From NCBI RefSeq assembly GCF_033958435.1, contig NC_134138.1, positions 31,278,598 through 31,342,597 of the forward strand: a DNA stretch of 64,000 bases, in the 5' to 3' direction. Source of the stretch: Carettochelys insculpta (taxonomy: Eukaryota > Chordata > Testudines > Carettochelyidae). Below the pieces are notes generated by a model. It did not search any database. It was not told the DNA's origin and saw only the letters and a program-made list of their open reading frames with translations. The position numbers were made by a program, and so were the translations under genes. Shown in pieces: positions 10,637 through 21,541 of the stretch; positions within the stretch are counted from its first letter, which is position 1; each line of letters starts with the position of its first letter.

Positions 10637-12351
10637 ACATTTTTTTTTCTACTCTATGTATTCATCCAGTAGTCAGTAGGCTGAAGTTGACATCACCTGC
10701 TGTTTGAAGATGGACACAAGCACCCTGCTTGATGCCTCTGTAATAACCATATTACACATTTACAGTTGAATTTTTAAGAGTTTGTGTTTGCTTTGCTTCC
10801 CTAGCAGAACCGAAAAGATGCTATGGAAATTATATATTGTATTGAAAATACGCACTTTATCTAACTCTTTGGGCACCCACTTCTTCACTTCCTCAGAAAT
10901 CATTCTCCACTGTAAAGTATCTTCATAATAAATAATTACTATGACTCTATTGCCAAAAGGAGAGGAAAAAGTATGTTACTGATTTAACACTGGTAAGAGA
11001 GAAACCACCTAATAGTGAACACATTTTCATTCCCATTGACTCATGTGTTTCTCTGAGAAAGTGGCTCTGTGTTTTTGAGTTTGTATGGGTGTGATGTGCT
11101 ATATTCTACAGTGGAAATTATTTTCCAGTTGATAATGCTGATCCCAAAGGTACGGCAAGTTTACCAGTGTCTTAGCTAAAGCTAATATTGGGCTCCAATG
11201 TCAGCTCTCTAATGTCTGACAAATGGCCAAGCTTTCTTGACTAGATATAGCTGCTGTTTTGTGTAGAGAACCCACAACTGACTTTTTTTTTGTTGTGCTT
11301 CTGATGCTGCTGTTTTCCCCTGCCATGAGGGAGAGTCAGGTCCTTTGAGCTCACTCTAAAACCAGAATCTGACTTATTTGTATTTAATGCAGAATACATT
11401 TTCAGCTGGGATATAAAGTATAAAATTGTATACAGGTTGAACCTCTCCAGTCTGTCACACTCTTATCCAGCAATATCCATAATCTTGCATGATTTTAATT
11501 AGCCAGATGACCACTTGTCTTGGGTGTGGCCAAATTTCTGAGAGTCCCATAAATTTTTTGGCTTTCCATGTTCTGTACTGTTATTTAGCTCTAATTTACC
11601 CCTAAATGTCCTCTGAGAGCCCAGTAAGCAGTGGAAGTGCAATGCTGCTGGACAATATCGACCTCCCATGTTTTGGAAAATTCTTCTTTTCAGCACCGGT
11701 TTATATAAATTGCCAAACATATCCCATTTTTAAAAATCTAAATTGATAAATTTATTATGAGATAGAACAATGTGTGCTGGGCATATATGGTTATGGAATA
11801 TATGTTAACTCCCAGCATATTGCCTTCAAATAGAATTTACATGCACTTTTTTGAAATCCCAGTCAAGACTCATCCAACTCTTCCTTTCCATTCAAAAGAT
11901 TTTGGTTCAGTTTGGGTTTGGGTAAAAGTATGAGTGTGTTCTTTATTTTTGAAAATTCAACCATCCCCAACTAAAAGGTTCCTCCAAATTATTTTTGAGG
12001 TGCTTAGGTGGTTTAACTTTTTGGCCACCACAGTTTTCTGTCTTGAATGTTCAGACTCATCAGATTTTGGAGACAGTGCATCAATTCAACATCTTTTTTT
12101 TTGGTCTGAATGAGCAGTTTCATCTGATGCATGTTTTTTGTGGTTATCAAGTGGCATGGATTCAGGGAGCATCCATGGGCCTTGGTCCTGATCCCATTGA
12201 AATCTGTTGGATTTTTTCCATCAGCAGTAGTGTTCCACAGGTGGAAACAACAAATGGCTCGTTCTCATCTATACCTGATTTCTGATGGCCTGGGAACTAG
12301 GTCTTAACAGTCTCTGCCTTACAGTGTGCAGTGCTACTGCAAAATCTCTCA

Positions 12352-12741
12352 GGCTATAGCTACACTACAGAGGTATTTCAAAATAAGGTATTTCAAAACA
12401 GCTATTTTGAAATATCTTATTTCAAAACATCACAGCTACATACAAAATATATTTTGAAATAGCATTTCTGGATACATAGTGCTATTTTGAAATAGTGCCA
12501 TTGGATGCCATTATGGCCTATTTTGAAATAGCACTCTTCTGTGTCTTAATAATGCCTATTTCAAAATATCTATTTTGAAATAGGCATTATTCCTCCTGCA
12601 ATGAGGGTTACTGATTTTGAAGTAACGCACTCGCTATTTTGAGTTTATTTCAAAATAGTGTGTGTGTAATGTAGATGCTAGCAAAGTTGTTTCAGAATAA
12701 CAGCTGTTATCTCAAAATAACTCTGTAGTGTATACATAGCC
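12352..12741. mobile_element. Palindromic MITE, family D
   Basis: It starts GGCTATAGCTACACTACAGA and ends CTCTGTAGTGTATACATAGCC. The body is a series of TATTTCAAAATA and TATTTTGAAATA motifs with a central ATTATTCCTCCTGC near 12585-12600. TCA flanks both ends (12349-12351 and 12742-12744), again a 3-bp duplication. Confidence 0.75.
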
Positions 12742-13804
12742 TCATTGTTCAGGTATGTATCACCTGGAAACCCCAAACTCCCATTGTCTTTAAAGGGAAT
12801 TTTGGGTTAGCAAGAAAAGTGGGCTTATTTCCTGGCTGAAAAAGAACAAGCCTTTCACCTAGATTGACACATCTTCTGTACTCTTGATTAAAAAAAAAAA
12901 GAAGGAAAAAAATCAGGGAAGTTACTGTTTGTATCATCTTGTATGGCCTGCCACCAATTCTAACTTAATATAGCCAAAATTAAGTTATGTATCTCCTAAA
13001 CCGTGTACGTTTCCTCTTAACTCTATTGCTGTTGCCAATGTCTTCGTCCCGGTTGATGTGCGCTCTTGGTGATATCTTTGAGTCTGCCTTTTCCTCTTAC
13101 AAATACATGCTCTCACTGGACTTTGCCAGTCCATTTCATACACCATAGCAAAATCTTTTTCTTCCTTTTTATTCTAATCAGAAATCACTTTCCTATGCCC
13201 CATCACCTCTGCCTTGCTCACTGTAAACCACCTCTTTTCTAGCCTGCCTGACCTTCAAATTGCAATACCTTCTGTGCTGTTCAGTTCTGCATGACTCGCC
13301 CCTACTGGAATTGCACAACTGGCTCAGGTATCAAATTTAAATTTCTCATCCTTGCCTTAAAAGCATTGTACAAATTTGTCCTGGCTGATATCTTGGATCT
13401 CATCTATTATGATTTTAAACATATGATGAACAGGGAAAAAATAATGAATTTAGGATCAATAGCAATATAAAGTTGAAAGAAAAAAAATCCCTCAGCTGTA
13501 ATTGTTTTTGATAATGGCAATATACCATAATCTTAGATACTACTGCTACTAATATTCCACAGCTTTTCCCAGGGCCCATCAATATTTGTAGGTTTGTACA
13601 CTATTTTATGCACAATAATGTACAAATATATATTATACATATCTTTGAATATTTTGGGTAACATTTTTCAGAATGACAAGTGCACTTAATTTCTGAGTCT
13701 GTCTTTTTATATTCATATGTGATGCTGTTTCTGAACTAATGTAAGTATCTTAATATTGTCATTTGGGACTTCTACAGTTATGTTCTGATTTTATGTATCT
13801 AATA

Positions 13805-14190
13805 ACTTTTGAGGATACAGGATATTACAGAATTAGAGGAGGTGCAGAGACAGGCAAACAGAATGATTATGGACTTAGAAAAACTTTTGCATGAAAAAAG
13901 ATTTGAAAAGATTGTGATGACTTACCTAAGAAAGAGATACGATAAAATATGTAAAATTGTATATGAAATAAAGACTGTATATTGGAATCATCTATTCACA
14001 CTGTACCCTGATGCAAGAAAAAATCAGTTAAATTTAAAAGTGATAAAATTAATAAAAGGAAATGATTTTTCACCCATCACGTAATTAGACTATAGAATGG
14101 AACATACTGGCACAAGATATCACTGACACTTAGACCGTAATAGAACTGAAAGTGGTATTGGAGGTATTTAGCAAATGCTAACACATAAAG
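13805..14190 (+). mobile_element. CR1-like LINE 3' fragment
   Basis: The order GAGGAGGTGCAGAGACAGGC, AACAGAATGATTATGGACTT, AGATACGATAAAATATGTAA, TTTTTCACCCATCACGTAAT and CTGGCACAAGATATCACTGA follows the end of the CR1 reverse-transcriptase ORF and its 3' part. A 91-codon frame here (13809-14084) is a decayed remnant of that ORF. Confidence 0.55.
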
Positions 14191-14349
14191 AAGTTATGTA
14201 AGGGCTGTACATCTTTATACTTTAGAAAACAAGCTACTCTATACACTGGGTGGTAGGGGGACATGTTTCTTATGGGCAGTCTGTTTTATAATTGTCCACT
14301 GAAGACTTTCTTGCACCTTCCTTTGGTGTATGGTAGTGGTGTTGCAGTC

Positions 14350-15195
14350 ACGGAGCACTAGAGCATACTTCACTATATAGTGCCTCATGACTTAATACAT
14401 CCAGCGCTATATAGTGCAGTTCACCTGGGTGCAAATCGCTGTATAGCTAGCTGTGCCTAAGTTGCTTTCACTATATAGTTCGTCATGCCTGTTGGGTGAG
14501 AAACACTAAAGTTAGGCAGCAGGGACTAAAACCGTAAAATACAGGCAAAAGAAAAACGACGAAGGAAAATATAAAACACAAAGAAATGACTGTTCTCACT
14601 CTTCATCTTTTTCATTTATTTCACAGGAAAATGCAGAAAAAAAGAGGAGATTAAATACTGGCAATACCCAGCACCCAGTCAAAATGAGTCACAATCCTCT
14701 CGTGACAAACTACATAGTGAAAACTACCCAGGCACAGCTGGCTATGTAGTGATTTGTGCCCGGGTAAGCTGCACTATGTGCTGCCATGTGTCTTCAGTCA
14801 TGAGGCACTATTTAGTGCAGCTTACCTGTAGTGTCTCACCATTTGGGAAAGATCTCACCATTTTGGAAGGGGAGGGTCCTGATTAACAAATTGAAGTAAT
14901 GGATAACAGAGAGTATCTGTAACAGTGAACATTGCAAATAAATAAATTTGGTTTTAAAATGTAAGTGGTCAGCTGTTCAGAAACGCTTGCTCCTCTACCA
15001 TTTCATACCTTCAGTGGCTTTTCCTATGCGTCTATTGCTTGCTTTATACCTGACTTTATTGTTCAGGCAGCACATACTATATAGTGAAAGTTGCCTGACT
15101 TTAATGAAAGTTACTAAATTTAGTGTATGTTGCCTGGGTGAGGAGCAATACATAGTGATTGCTACCCATTTAGTGCCTCCTACCAGCTACAGTGG
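14350..15195. mobile_element. Inverted-repeat element rich in CTATATAG palindromes
   Basis: The left arm (14350-14488) and right arm (14700-14840) are inverse copies (for example gtcatgaggcacta..tagtgcag, and ggcacagctggctatgtagtgat). Between them is about 210 bp of AT-rich spacer. A third, related block at 15060-15195 repeats the motifs. The palindrome CTATATAG occurs four times. This is probably a non-autonomous DNA transposon; I do not recognise the family. Confidence 0.5.
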
Positions 15196-16174
15196 CTGTG
15201 GAGAGAACTGCTAGGTCCTAGGCAAGGGGGAAGAATGGGGCAGAAGGGACCCAGCAATTCTGCCAGCAGCCAGCACCACATACCAAAGGAAGGGGTGGGG
15301 CCTCAGAAGGAAGGGGTGGGACTAGGGCTAGCCTTTTCCCAGTTACTCCTTCATCACTCCTTGGCCTGCACTGCCTGGGGCAGCTGAGGGAGCAGGGGAA
15401 AAAGACTGGCGGTGTAGTGGGGCTTCTCCCCTGCTTCCTCAGCTGGTGGAAGCCAGGGAGAAGCCACGCCACCGCGTCTGTCTGCCTATGTAGCTTTCCC
15501 AGCTGGGAGAGCTGGGAACTGGAGTGGGGAGCTGGTGGAGGAGTTGTGCTCTGGCCAGCCCCCAGCCTCTGGAACCCCAGGAGCATGTTTGCTCATATAC
15601 GGGAATGATATGCCGCGAGGGTATCCCTCGCTGATTTCGACTTGTGTTAATCCAAGCAACGTGTAAGTTGAAATCACATAAAGAGTGGTTTTACTGTATT
15701 ACATTAATAAAATAGCCAGTGAGTTCAGTGTGTGTGGCTGGGCTGTATCTGCCACAGGGTAGCTAAGTGCTGTTACAAAGATAGTTATTTCACTGCAGTG
15801 AACAATCACTTTGAATTTATTCCACAGTAAAATAACAGATTGGGGAGCAGGCAAAGGAACATCAGCACATAAAAATTAAAACACGTTTAATGCTCCGAGT
15901 TGGTTCAGACGAATTGAGAGCAGAGAAGCAGAGGTACAATATTCTCTGAAAGCAAGGCCTTTTTATTCTGTTTTGGAGACTAATTTACATACAAATAAAA
16001 CGCCAGTTTATCCCATAACTGTTGTGATAAATTGAAGCCTTTAAATTTTTCAATGAGGTGCTCTTTCTGAACCTTATTAAATTACAAGAGCTTGGCCTTT
16101 TGCCCAGTGCTGGGCTGAAACTCTCTGTGTTGAAATACTCACAGGGAAGTGAAACAGGCCTGTAACTATCAAGT

Positions 16175-16350
16175 GCTGGGTTCTGGGCCTAGCTCTGCTG
16201 CTGACCTGCTGTTTGACATTGGGTCAAGTCACTTCTTCTTTCTGGAGATCAGTTACTCCATCTGAAGAATGAAAGTAATATTACTTAGCCCACTGTAAAG
16301 GGTTATGTGAAGCTTTGAAGTGTTCTTAAAGCACTTGGAGAATTTTGGTT
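16175..16350 (+). mobile_element. MIR-like SINE
   Basis: The order tgctgggttctgggcct, gctctgctgctgacctgctg, ttgggtcaagtcac, ttactccatctgaagaatga, aagtaatattacttagccca, gggttatgtgaagctttgaa and tcttaaagcacttgg matches the MIR core and 3' part. Confidence 0.6.
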
Positions 16351-16528
16351 GGAAGAAAATGCAAAACTGAACTACAGGGAAAGGGCTATCCTGTCTGCTT
16401 TTCACAAATAACCATCTTAGATAAATGACAATGCTGGTTAAAAATTACTTTTAATTATTAAAAACAAAATATATGCAGGACAGTAAAGCAGATTTGTTAG
16501 GAACCCTTAATGAAAATAAACTTTTGTT

Positions 16529-16668
16529 CAGTGCCCTTTTTGTGCTGGGACTTACCAGTACTGAGTATTGGCACCTTGGCACTGATGGGATTGGCTGAGA
16601 GTGGGGAGTGGGGAGTGGGCTGAGTACCGGCTCCTCTTTTTTTTTTCTTTTTTCACAAAAGGGCACTG
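16529..16668. mobile_element. Short hAT-like MITE
   Basis: The left end CAGTGCCCTTTTTGTG and right end CACAAAAGGGCACTG are inverse. The flanks CTTTTGTT and GTTTTGTT agree at seven of eight bases, fitting an 8-bp hAT target duplication. A related copy with AGTACCGG-type interior is at 40638-40774. Confidence 0.65.
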
Positions 16669-17879
16669 GTTTTGTTACTGTAAATTTATCTGGGACATAT
16701 CAAAAGGTCCAGTCATGCCTCCTATATCCAGATAAAACTCCTTTTGACTTAGTGGGAATTCTACCTGAAAATAATTGTGGGTTTATGTGAGTAGTCAATT
16801 TTAAATGTAATCAGAAAGCTTTCAGTGAAAGACATGACCAAAGTCTTTTTAAAGTGCACTCCTAAATTCTCAAGAAATTAGCAAGCTAAATAGTCTCTTC
16901 TTTGTGCCATAGAAAATCTTAGATTTATTCCTGTGGCCAGAGGACTATTAAAGTGCTCTGTGCTCTGAAGCATATGCCAGTAGAAAAGATCATTTTGGAT
17001 TAATTTGATGTGAACTAATAGGAGATTTGTTTGATGAGAGCTGGTTGAAGTTTATGACACTTTCTATCTCAACAGGATTTAAGATGTCAAAGACATGCAT
17101 TTAAAGAATCAAAAGTGATCAATGCTGGAAAAGAATATTCAAATGGGAATGAATAAAACAGAACAGCCTGCGACTTTTTTTTAAGCGAAGTTTGAAATGG
17201 TTTATGAAGAAACTAATTTGATTGTCAGTGATTGTCCTGAAGCATCTGAAAAAGGAGGGAAATCCAGCTTTATGTTTTAGCAGTTCTTCTGCCATCGAAA
17301 CCTATCAGAAATATAGTTGTAGTCAGCCTTGAATTTTTTTAGCTCAATTATGCAATCATAATTTATGCAGTACATACAGAATACAGGGTATCAACACAAT
17401 GAGTCTCTGAACTATTGAACACAAAAGTTTTACGTAATGGTTGGTTGATCTTACAGATCTTTACTCATGTGAGGAGATTTAATTTATTCAAAGCCATTAC
17501 ATGCATGAAGGACCATTCATGTTATTTTAAGTTTATAGGATCAGGGCATCAACTTTAGGGTCACTTTTCTGGAGCTGTGACTTGCCTTGCCTTTCTTCCT
17601 TCTTTCTTCGTTTTGGGGCACGGATACAAAAGGAGAGGAAGTGTTCTTGGGAAGCAGTGGGTTGTTTGTGAACAGATCTATTCTGCTGTCTTTCTATTCG
17701 GAGCCTAATGCTTGAATTTCAGATGTAAAGAAGTCCGGAGCACCTCTCTTCTTTCAGTACGGCAGGGTTAAGGCTGGTTGTTAATTGTTGCTAACCTGTG
17801 TCTAAGAGCAGAAGAGCAAAAATTGCTAGGAAATATAGCATATTGCCTTTTGCTGGGCACGATAAGCACAGGCTTTAGT

Positions 17880-18090
17880 TTATTCTAGCAAATTTATGTT
17901 GGTATAACTACCCATCTCATGGAAAATCCAGTCCCCTTGGTGACAGATTTATACCAGCCTAACTCCCCTTGAAGACAGCACTATGTTCGTAGGAGGGCTT
18001 CTCATAGCGATGTAGAACTGCCTCTCAAGGAGGTGGATTACCTACACTCATAGAAAAAAACCCTCCTTTTGGTGTTGCTAATGTACATGC
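17880..18090. mobile_element. Decayed MITE fragment
   Basis: The motif ATTTATGTTGGTATAACTAC and its inverse (ATTTATACCAGCCTAACTCC) with a short middle part suggest an old foldback element. Ends are not clear. Confidence 0.35.
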
Positions 18091-18095
18091 ATATC

Positions 18096-18298
18096 TCATT
18101 GGGCTGGAAGGGACCTTGTGAGGTCATCAAGTCCAGTCCCCTGCACTCACAGCAGGACCTATCACCATCCCTGATGGATTTTTTGTTGAAGTGCTAATCT
18201 GCCCCAGCCCTTTGGGAGGGCTCCCTTGAGGACTGGACTCATAGCCTTTCAGTTTACTAAGCCAACACTCTAACCACCAAACTGTTCCACCTCCTTGG
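18096..18298 (-). mobile_element. tRNA-derived SINE with CR1-like tail, antisense
   Basis: On the minus strand the head reads GTGGTTAGAGTGTTGGCTTA with a following GAGTCCAGTCC B-box-like region. The tail reads GGACTGGACTTGATGACCTC then GGTCCCTTCCAG, which is the CR1-type 3' end that SINEs of cryptodiran turtles share with their partner LINE. This is the best single pointer to a turtle in the window. About 200 bp are present. Confidence 0.65.
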
Positions 18299-18459
18299 CT
18301 TTACTGGAGAGCTACTTCAGTTCTGCTACAGCCTTTTAAGTGAGGACAGGCCAATGGAGGAGGGGATTTGCATCCTGTAAACAATTTCCTTCTAGCAGTT
18401 AAGCTAGAGAGTCTTAAGTGGGGACTAGAGCAGCAGTATGAGTAACTCCAGAGGCAGTG

Positions 18460-18605
18460 AGACCACCTACTAGGGAGAGTGAAGTCTCTGTTCTACAGCC
18501 TTGACTGCAAGACAGTTGGCCTTTAGCTCCTGCAGTAGAGCATAGACCGCTAGGGTCATGGGTTCAGTCCCTTCTGCTGATAGCTCCGGTCTGTTGGTGT
18601 TTTGT
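18460..18605 (+). mobile_element. tRNA-derived SINE head, sense copy of the 1350-1500 family
   Basis: An A-box-like TTTAGCTCCTGCAGTAGAGC and a B-box-like GGGTTCAGTCCC are spaced as in a tRNA gene. The upstream text (agagtgaagtc, ctacagcctt) matches the antisense copy near position 1400, so this is a repeat, not a functional tRNA gene. It cannot fold into a full cloverleaf with a clear acceptor stem. Confidence 0.5.
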
Positions 18606-19200
18606 GTGCATGAAAGGAAGTGCAGAGGCAGAGGGTTTTGATAGTACCTAAAATACAAACCAACATGAATGTGTGCTGTTCTAAAGTCAAGATTAATTAT
18701 CTAGTTACCAAGACATTATCAGAACTATGACTAGGAAAAAAAGTTCAAATAATATAAAAATTAATCTGACAGTCTCCTTTTAATAATACAAGATTACTTG
18801 CAGCCCAGCAGACGGCGTACACTGGAATTCCACAGGTCTTTTTGTGGTCTTAATGATTTTAAATAATACTGTGTACTTTATAGCAGCTTTCAGTACAGCT
18901 AACAGAGAACATTATGTTCATTAATTAATTATGTCTGGCAACACTTATGTGAGGTACATAACTATTAGGCATATATTAAGCAGAGACACTGAGAGTGTAA
19001 TTACTTTTGCTGCATTGTTCTGGCAACATGTCTAATGTTTAGGGAAGTGTGAGTGTTTGTGTGTGTACAGCATATGTGGGTGAAAAGTATAACTTCTACT
19101 TTTTCTTGACACAGATCCTACTTCATGCTGTAAAATATCAATATATTATTTTTCTATTTCTTTTTGTATTTTGGGTTGTACTGGCATAGCTAAAGTCATA

Positions 19201-19609
19201 GGCTGTGTTTACACTTGCATTCCCCTTTTCAAAGGTATGCAAATGAGGTAAATTAAAAGGCAGATGAGGTGCAGATCTGCATATCTGACACCTCATTTGC
19301 ATTTTCCTATTTCAGAATAGCTTCTTTCAAAAGAAGAAAACCAGTGTAGACACTGCTCTTTCAAAAGTAAACCCCATCTTTGAAAGAATCCTTCTTCCCT
19401 TTTTTTATGGGAAGAAGGATTCTTTCAAAAATGGGGTTTACTTTCGAAAGAGCAGTGTCTACACTGGTTTTCTTCTTTTGAAAGAAGCTATTTTGAAATA
19501 AGAATATGCAAATGAGGGGTCAGTTACGCAAATATGCACATTATTTGCATTTTGATTTACCTCATTTGCATACCTCTTTTGAAAGAGGAATGCAAGTGTA
19601 GGCACAGCC
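19201..19609. mobile_element. Palindromic MITE, family B
   Basis: It starts GGCTGTGTTTACACTTGCATTC and ends GAATGCAAGTGTAGGCACAGCC. The arms carry TTTGCATA/TGCAAATGAGG and long AAAGAAGAAAACCAGTGTAG inverse pairs around a centre near 19393. ATA flanks both ends (19198-19200 and 19610-19612). Confidence 0.8.
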
Positions 19610-19889
19610 ATAATGTTTGTCGATCTCACCTGTAAGTCTTTACTTGTCTGCCTGTGTCCCAGATATCATACTATTTATTGGTGAGTCACACATCTTTCAG
19701 AATATTTTATTGTAATATAAAGCACATATGAATAAGGCCTGGGCTGAAATGTAGTGCCTTTCCAATAATCACCTGACCAAAGTGTGTGTGTCAGAGGTTG
19801 ACTCCAATTAATTCTTTATGTGGAGCGCCTACTGTCTTCTTTGAAGGCTTTTTAACTTGACATACAAGCAACCTATTAAATACTGTGCA

Positions 19890-20215
19890 GTCCGATCAAT
19901 AGAGGTCAGATGTTTGATAACATGCTCATCAGTCTAGCAAAGGAAGGTGTAATAGAATGCAATGTTTGGAAGTTCAGGTTTGATAACTTTGGGCTAAAAA
20001 TGAGGTATAATTGTTTAACCAAGAGGATAAGTAACCATTGGAACAATATATCCAGGGTAGTGGTGGATTCTGCATCACTGGCAATTTTTAAATCAAGACT
20101 GGATTTTTTTTTCCCCTAAAATTCATACTCTGAGGATAATGTTGGGAAGTTCTATGGCTTGTGTTATACAGGAAGTCAGACAAGTTCATTTACATGTACT
20201 GACCTAAAAATATTC
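19890..20215 (+). mobile_element. CR1 LINE 3' end
   Basis: The order AACCATTGGAACAATATATC, GTGGATTCTGCATCACTGGC, TTTTTAAATCAAGACTGGAT, GGGAAGTTCTATGGCTTGTG and TTATACAGGAAGTCAGAC is the standard end of a CR1 ORF2 plus 3' region of reptiles. Confidence 0.65.
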
Positions 20216-21237
20216 AGTAAACCAGGAAACAGGTTTCAGTTTGGACAGGCCCGCTGAATGGGGGGCCAAGGGAGGTAGCACAGGGCGAGTGCCCAAGGCC
20301 CAGCAATTCTAAAGGCCCTGGGGCTCTTGTGCCTGTGGTAGCTGTGGCGGTGGTTGCTTGGAGTACCAGGCCCTTTAAATCACTGCTGCAGTGCCACACA
20401 GCTCATTCAGGGCAGCGCTGAGGGTTGAGGGACAGGGCAGCGTGGGGCCTAGCAAGTCTGTTGGTCCCTCTGCAGATGGACAGGGGAGCAAAGTAACTGT
20501 GAGTCTGTTACCTGGACTAAGATGATTGTATCTGCCATAATCTGTTCTCTCAATTCATATATGGAGCTGTTGAAATCTCAAGTTGGTGAATATTACTGGT
20601 GTACATGTTGCCAAGAAACCATTATGGCCTAGAAAATGGACAGTAGGTAAATCCAGAGTGAGTTTCAACACTTTTTGGACAGCCTGTACAAACAATTTCC
20701 TTTCTTTCCTCCTTGAAGGGGAACCATGAATAAGTATCACATGGAAGTATTTGTGAGGGGCTTAGGTGCTATTGTGATGAGTATGGGGACATACAAGTAA
20801 CCAGGTAGATAACTCCTCACCTTCAGGGAAAATCAACAGTGACCAGTTTTGAGGACAGTTGATCAATTTACATTAATTTACATTTTCAAATCTATCTGAC
20901 TCCTTAACCTCTCCCCATGAAAATTGGGTATTGGTAATCTTGTTGTGAAAAGATTACCACCTTCAGTGATGAGAAAATAGTTAAACCTTTATATACATTC
21001 AACAGTCTGCAAACAAACTTCTGTATTATTGTGATGACACAACTAAATTAACACCACCAGACTAGACCCATTTTGTTGTAGAACACCAGGAAGTCAACAG
21101 ATGATGAATTTCAGCCACTGCCAGCATGGGTTGGGTTTGAACTGTTGAGCTGGTATCTTATTACCATCCCTTTAAGCCTCCTGGTTCCCAGCAGTGTGGA
21201 ATAAAGCTTTTTTCTTTTTTTTTTCTGGTACACAACA

Positions 21238-21541
21238 GGCTCGTCTACCCTAGCCCCCTCCTTTGAAAGGGGCATGTGAATGAGCTTGATCAGTGAATAT
21301 CAATGAGGTCCTGCGCTGCATATGCATTTTGTGAATAAGGGAATTTTGAAGTAACACAGGTACTTCTAAGTGCACATGGCTGCACTGCTTGCCTGCGCTT
21401 CAATGTTATCAACTTCGTGGTTCACATGGCAAGAATTATACTAATGAGGAGCTGCATATGCAGCACAGCACCCTATTACTATTCACCACTCGGGCTCATT
21501 TATATGCCCTTTTCAAAGGAGGGGGCTAATGTAGATGAGCC
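21238..21541. mobile_element. Palindromic MITE, family A
   Basis: It starts GGCTCGTCTACCCTAGCCC and CCCTCCTTTGAAAGGGG, and ends with CCCTTTTCAAAGGAGGGGGC and TAATGTAGATGAGCC. The arms contain the family A motifs ACTAATGAGGAGCTGCATAT and its complement. Its middle is shorter than in other copies. Confidence 0.65.

Noticed and set aside
18510..18590. Functional tRNA gene
   Set aside because: A- and B-box-like motifs are present but there is no acceptor stem pairing and the segment is a copy of a dispersed repeat.
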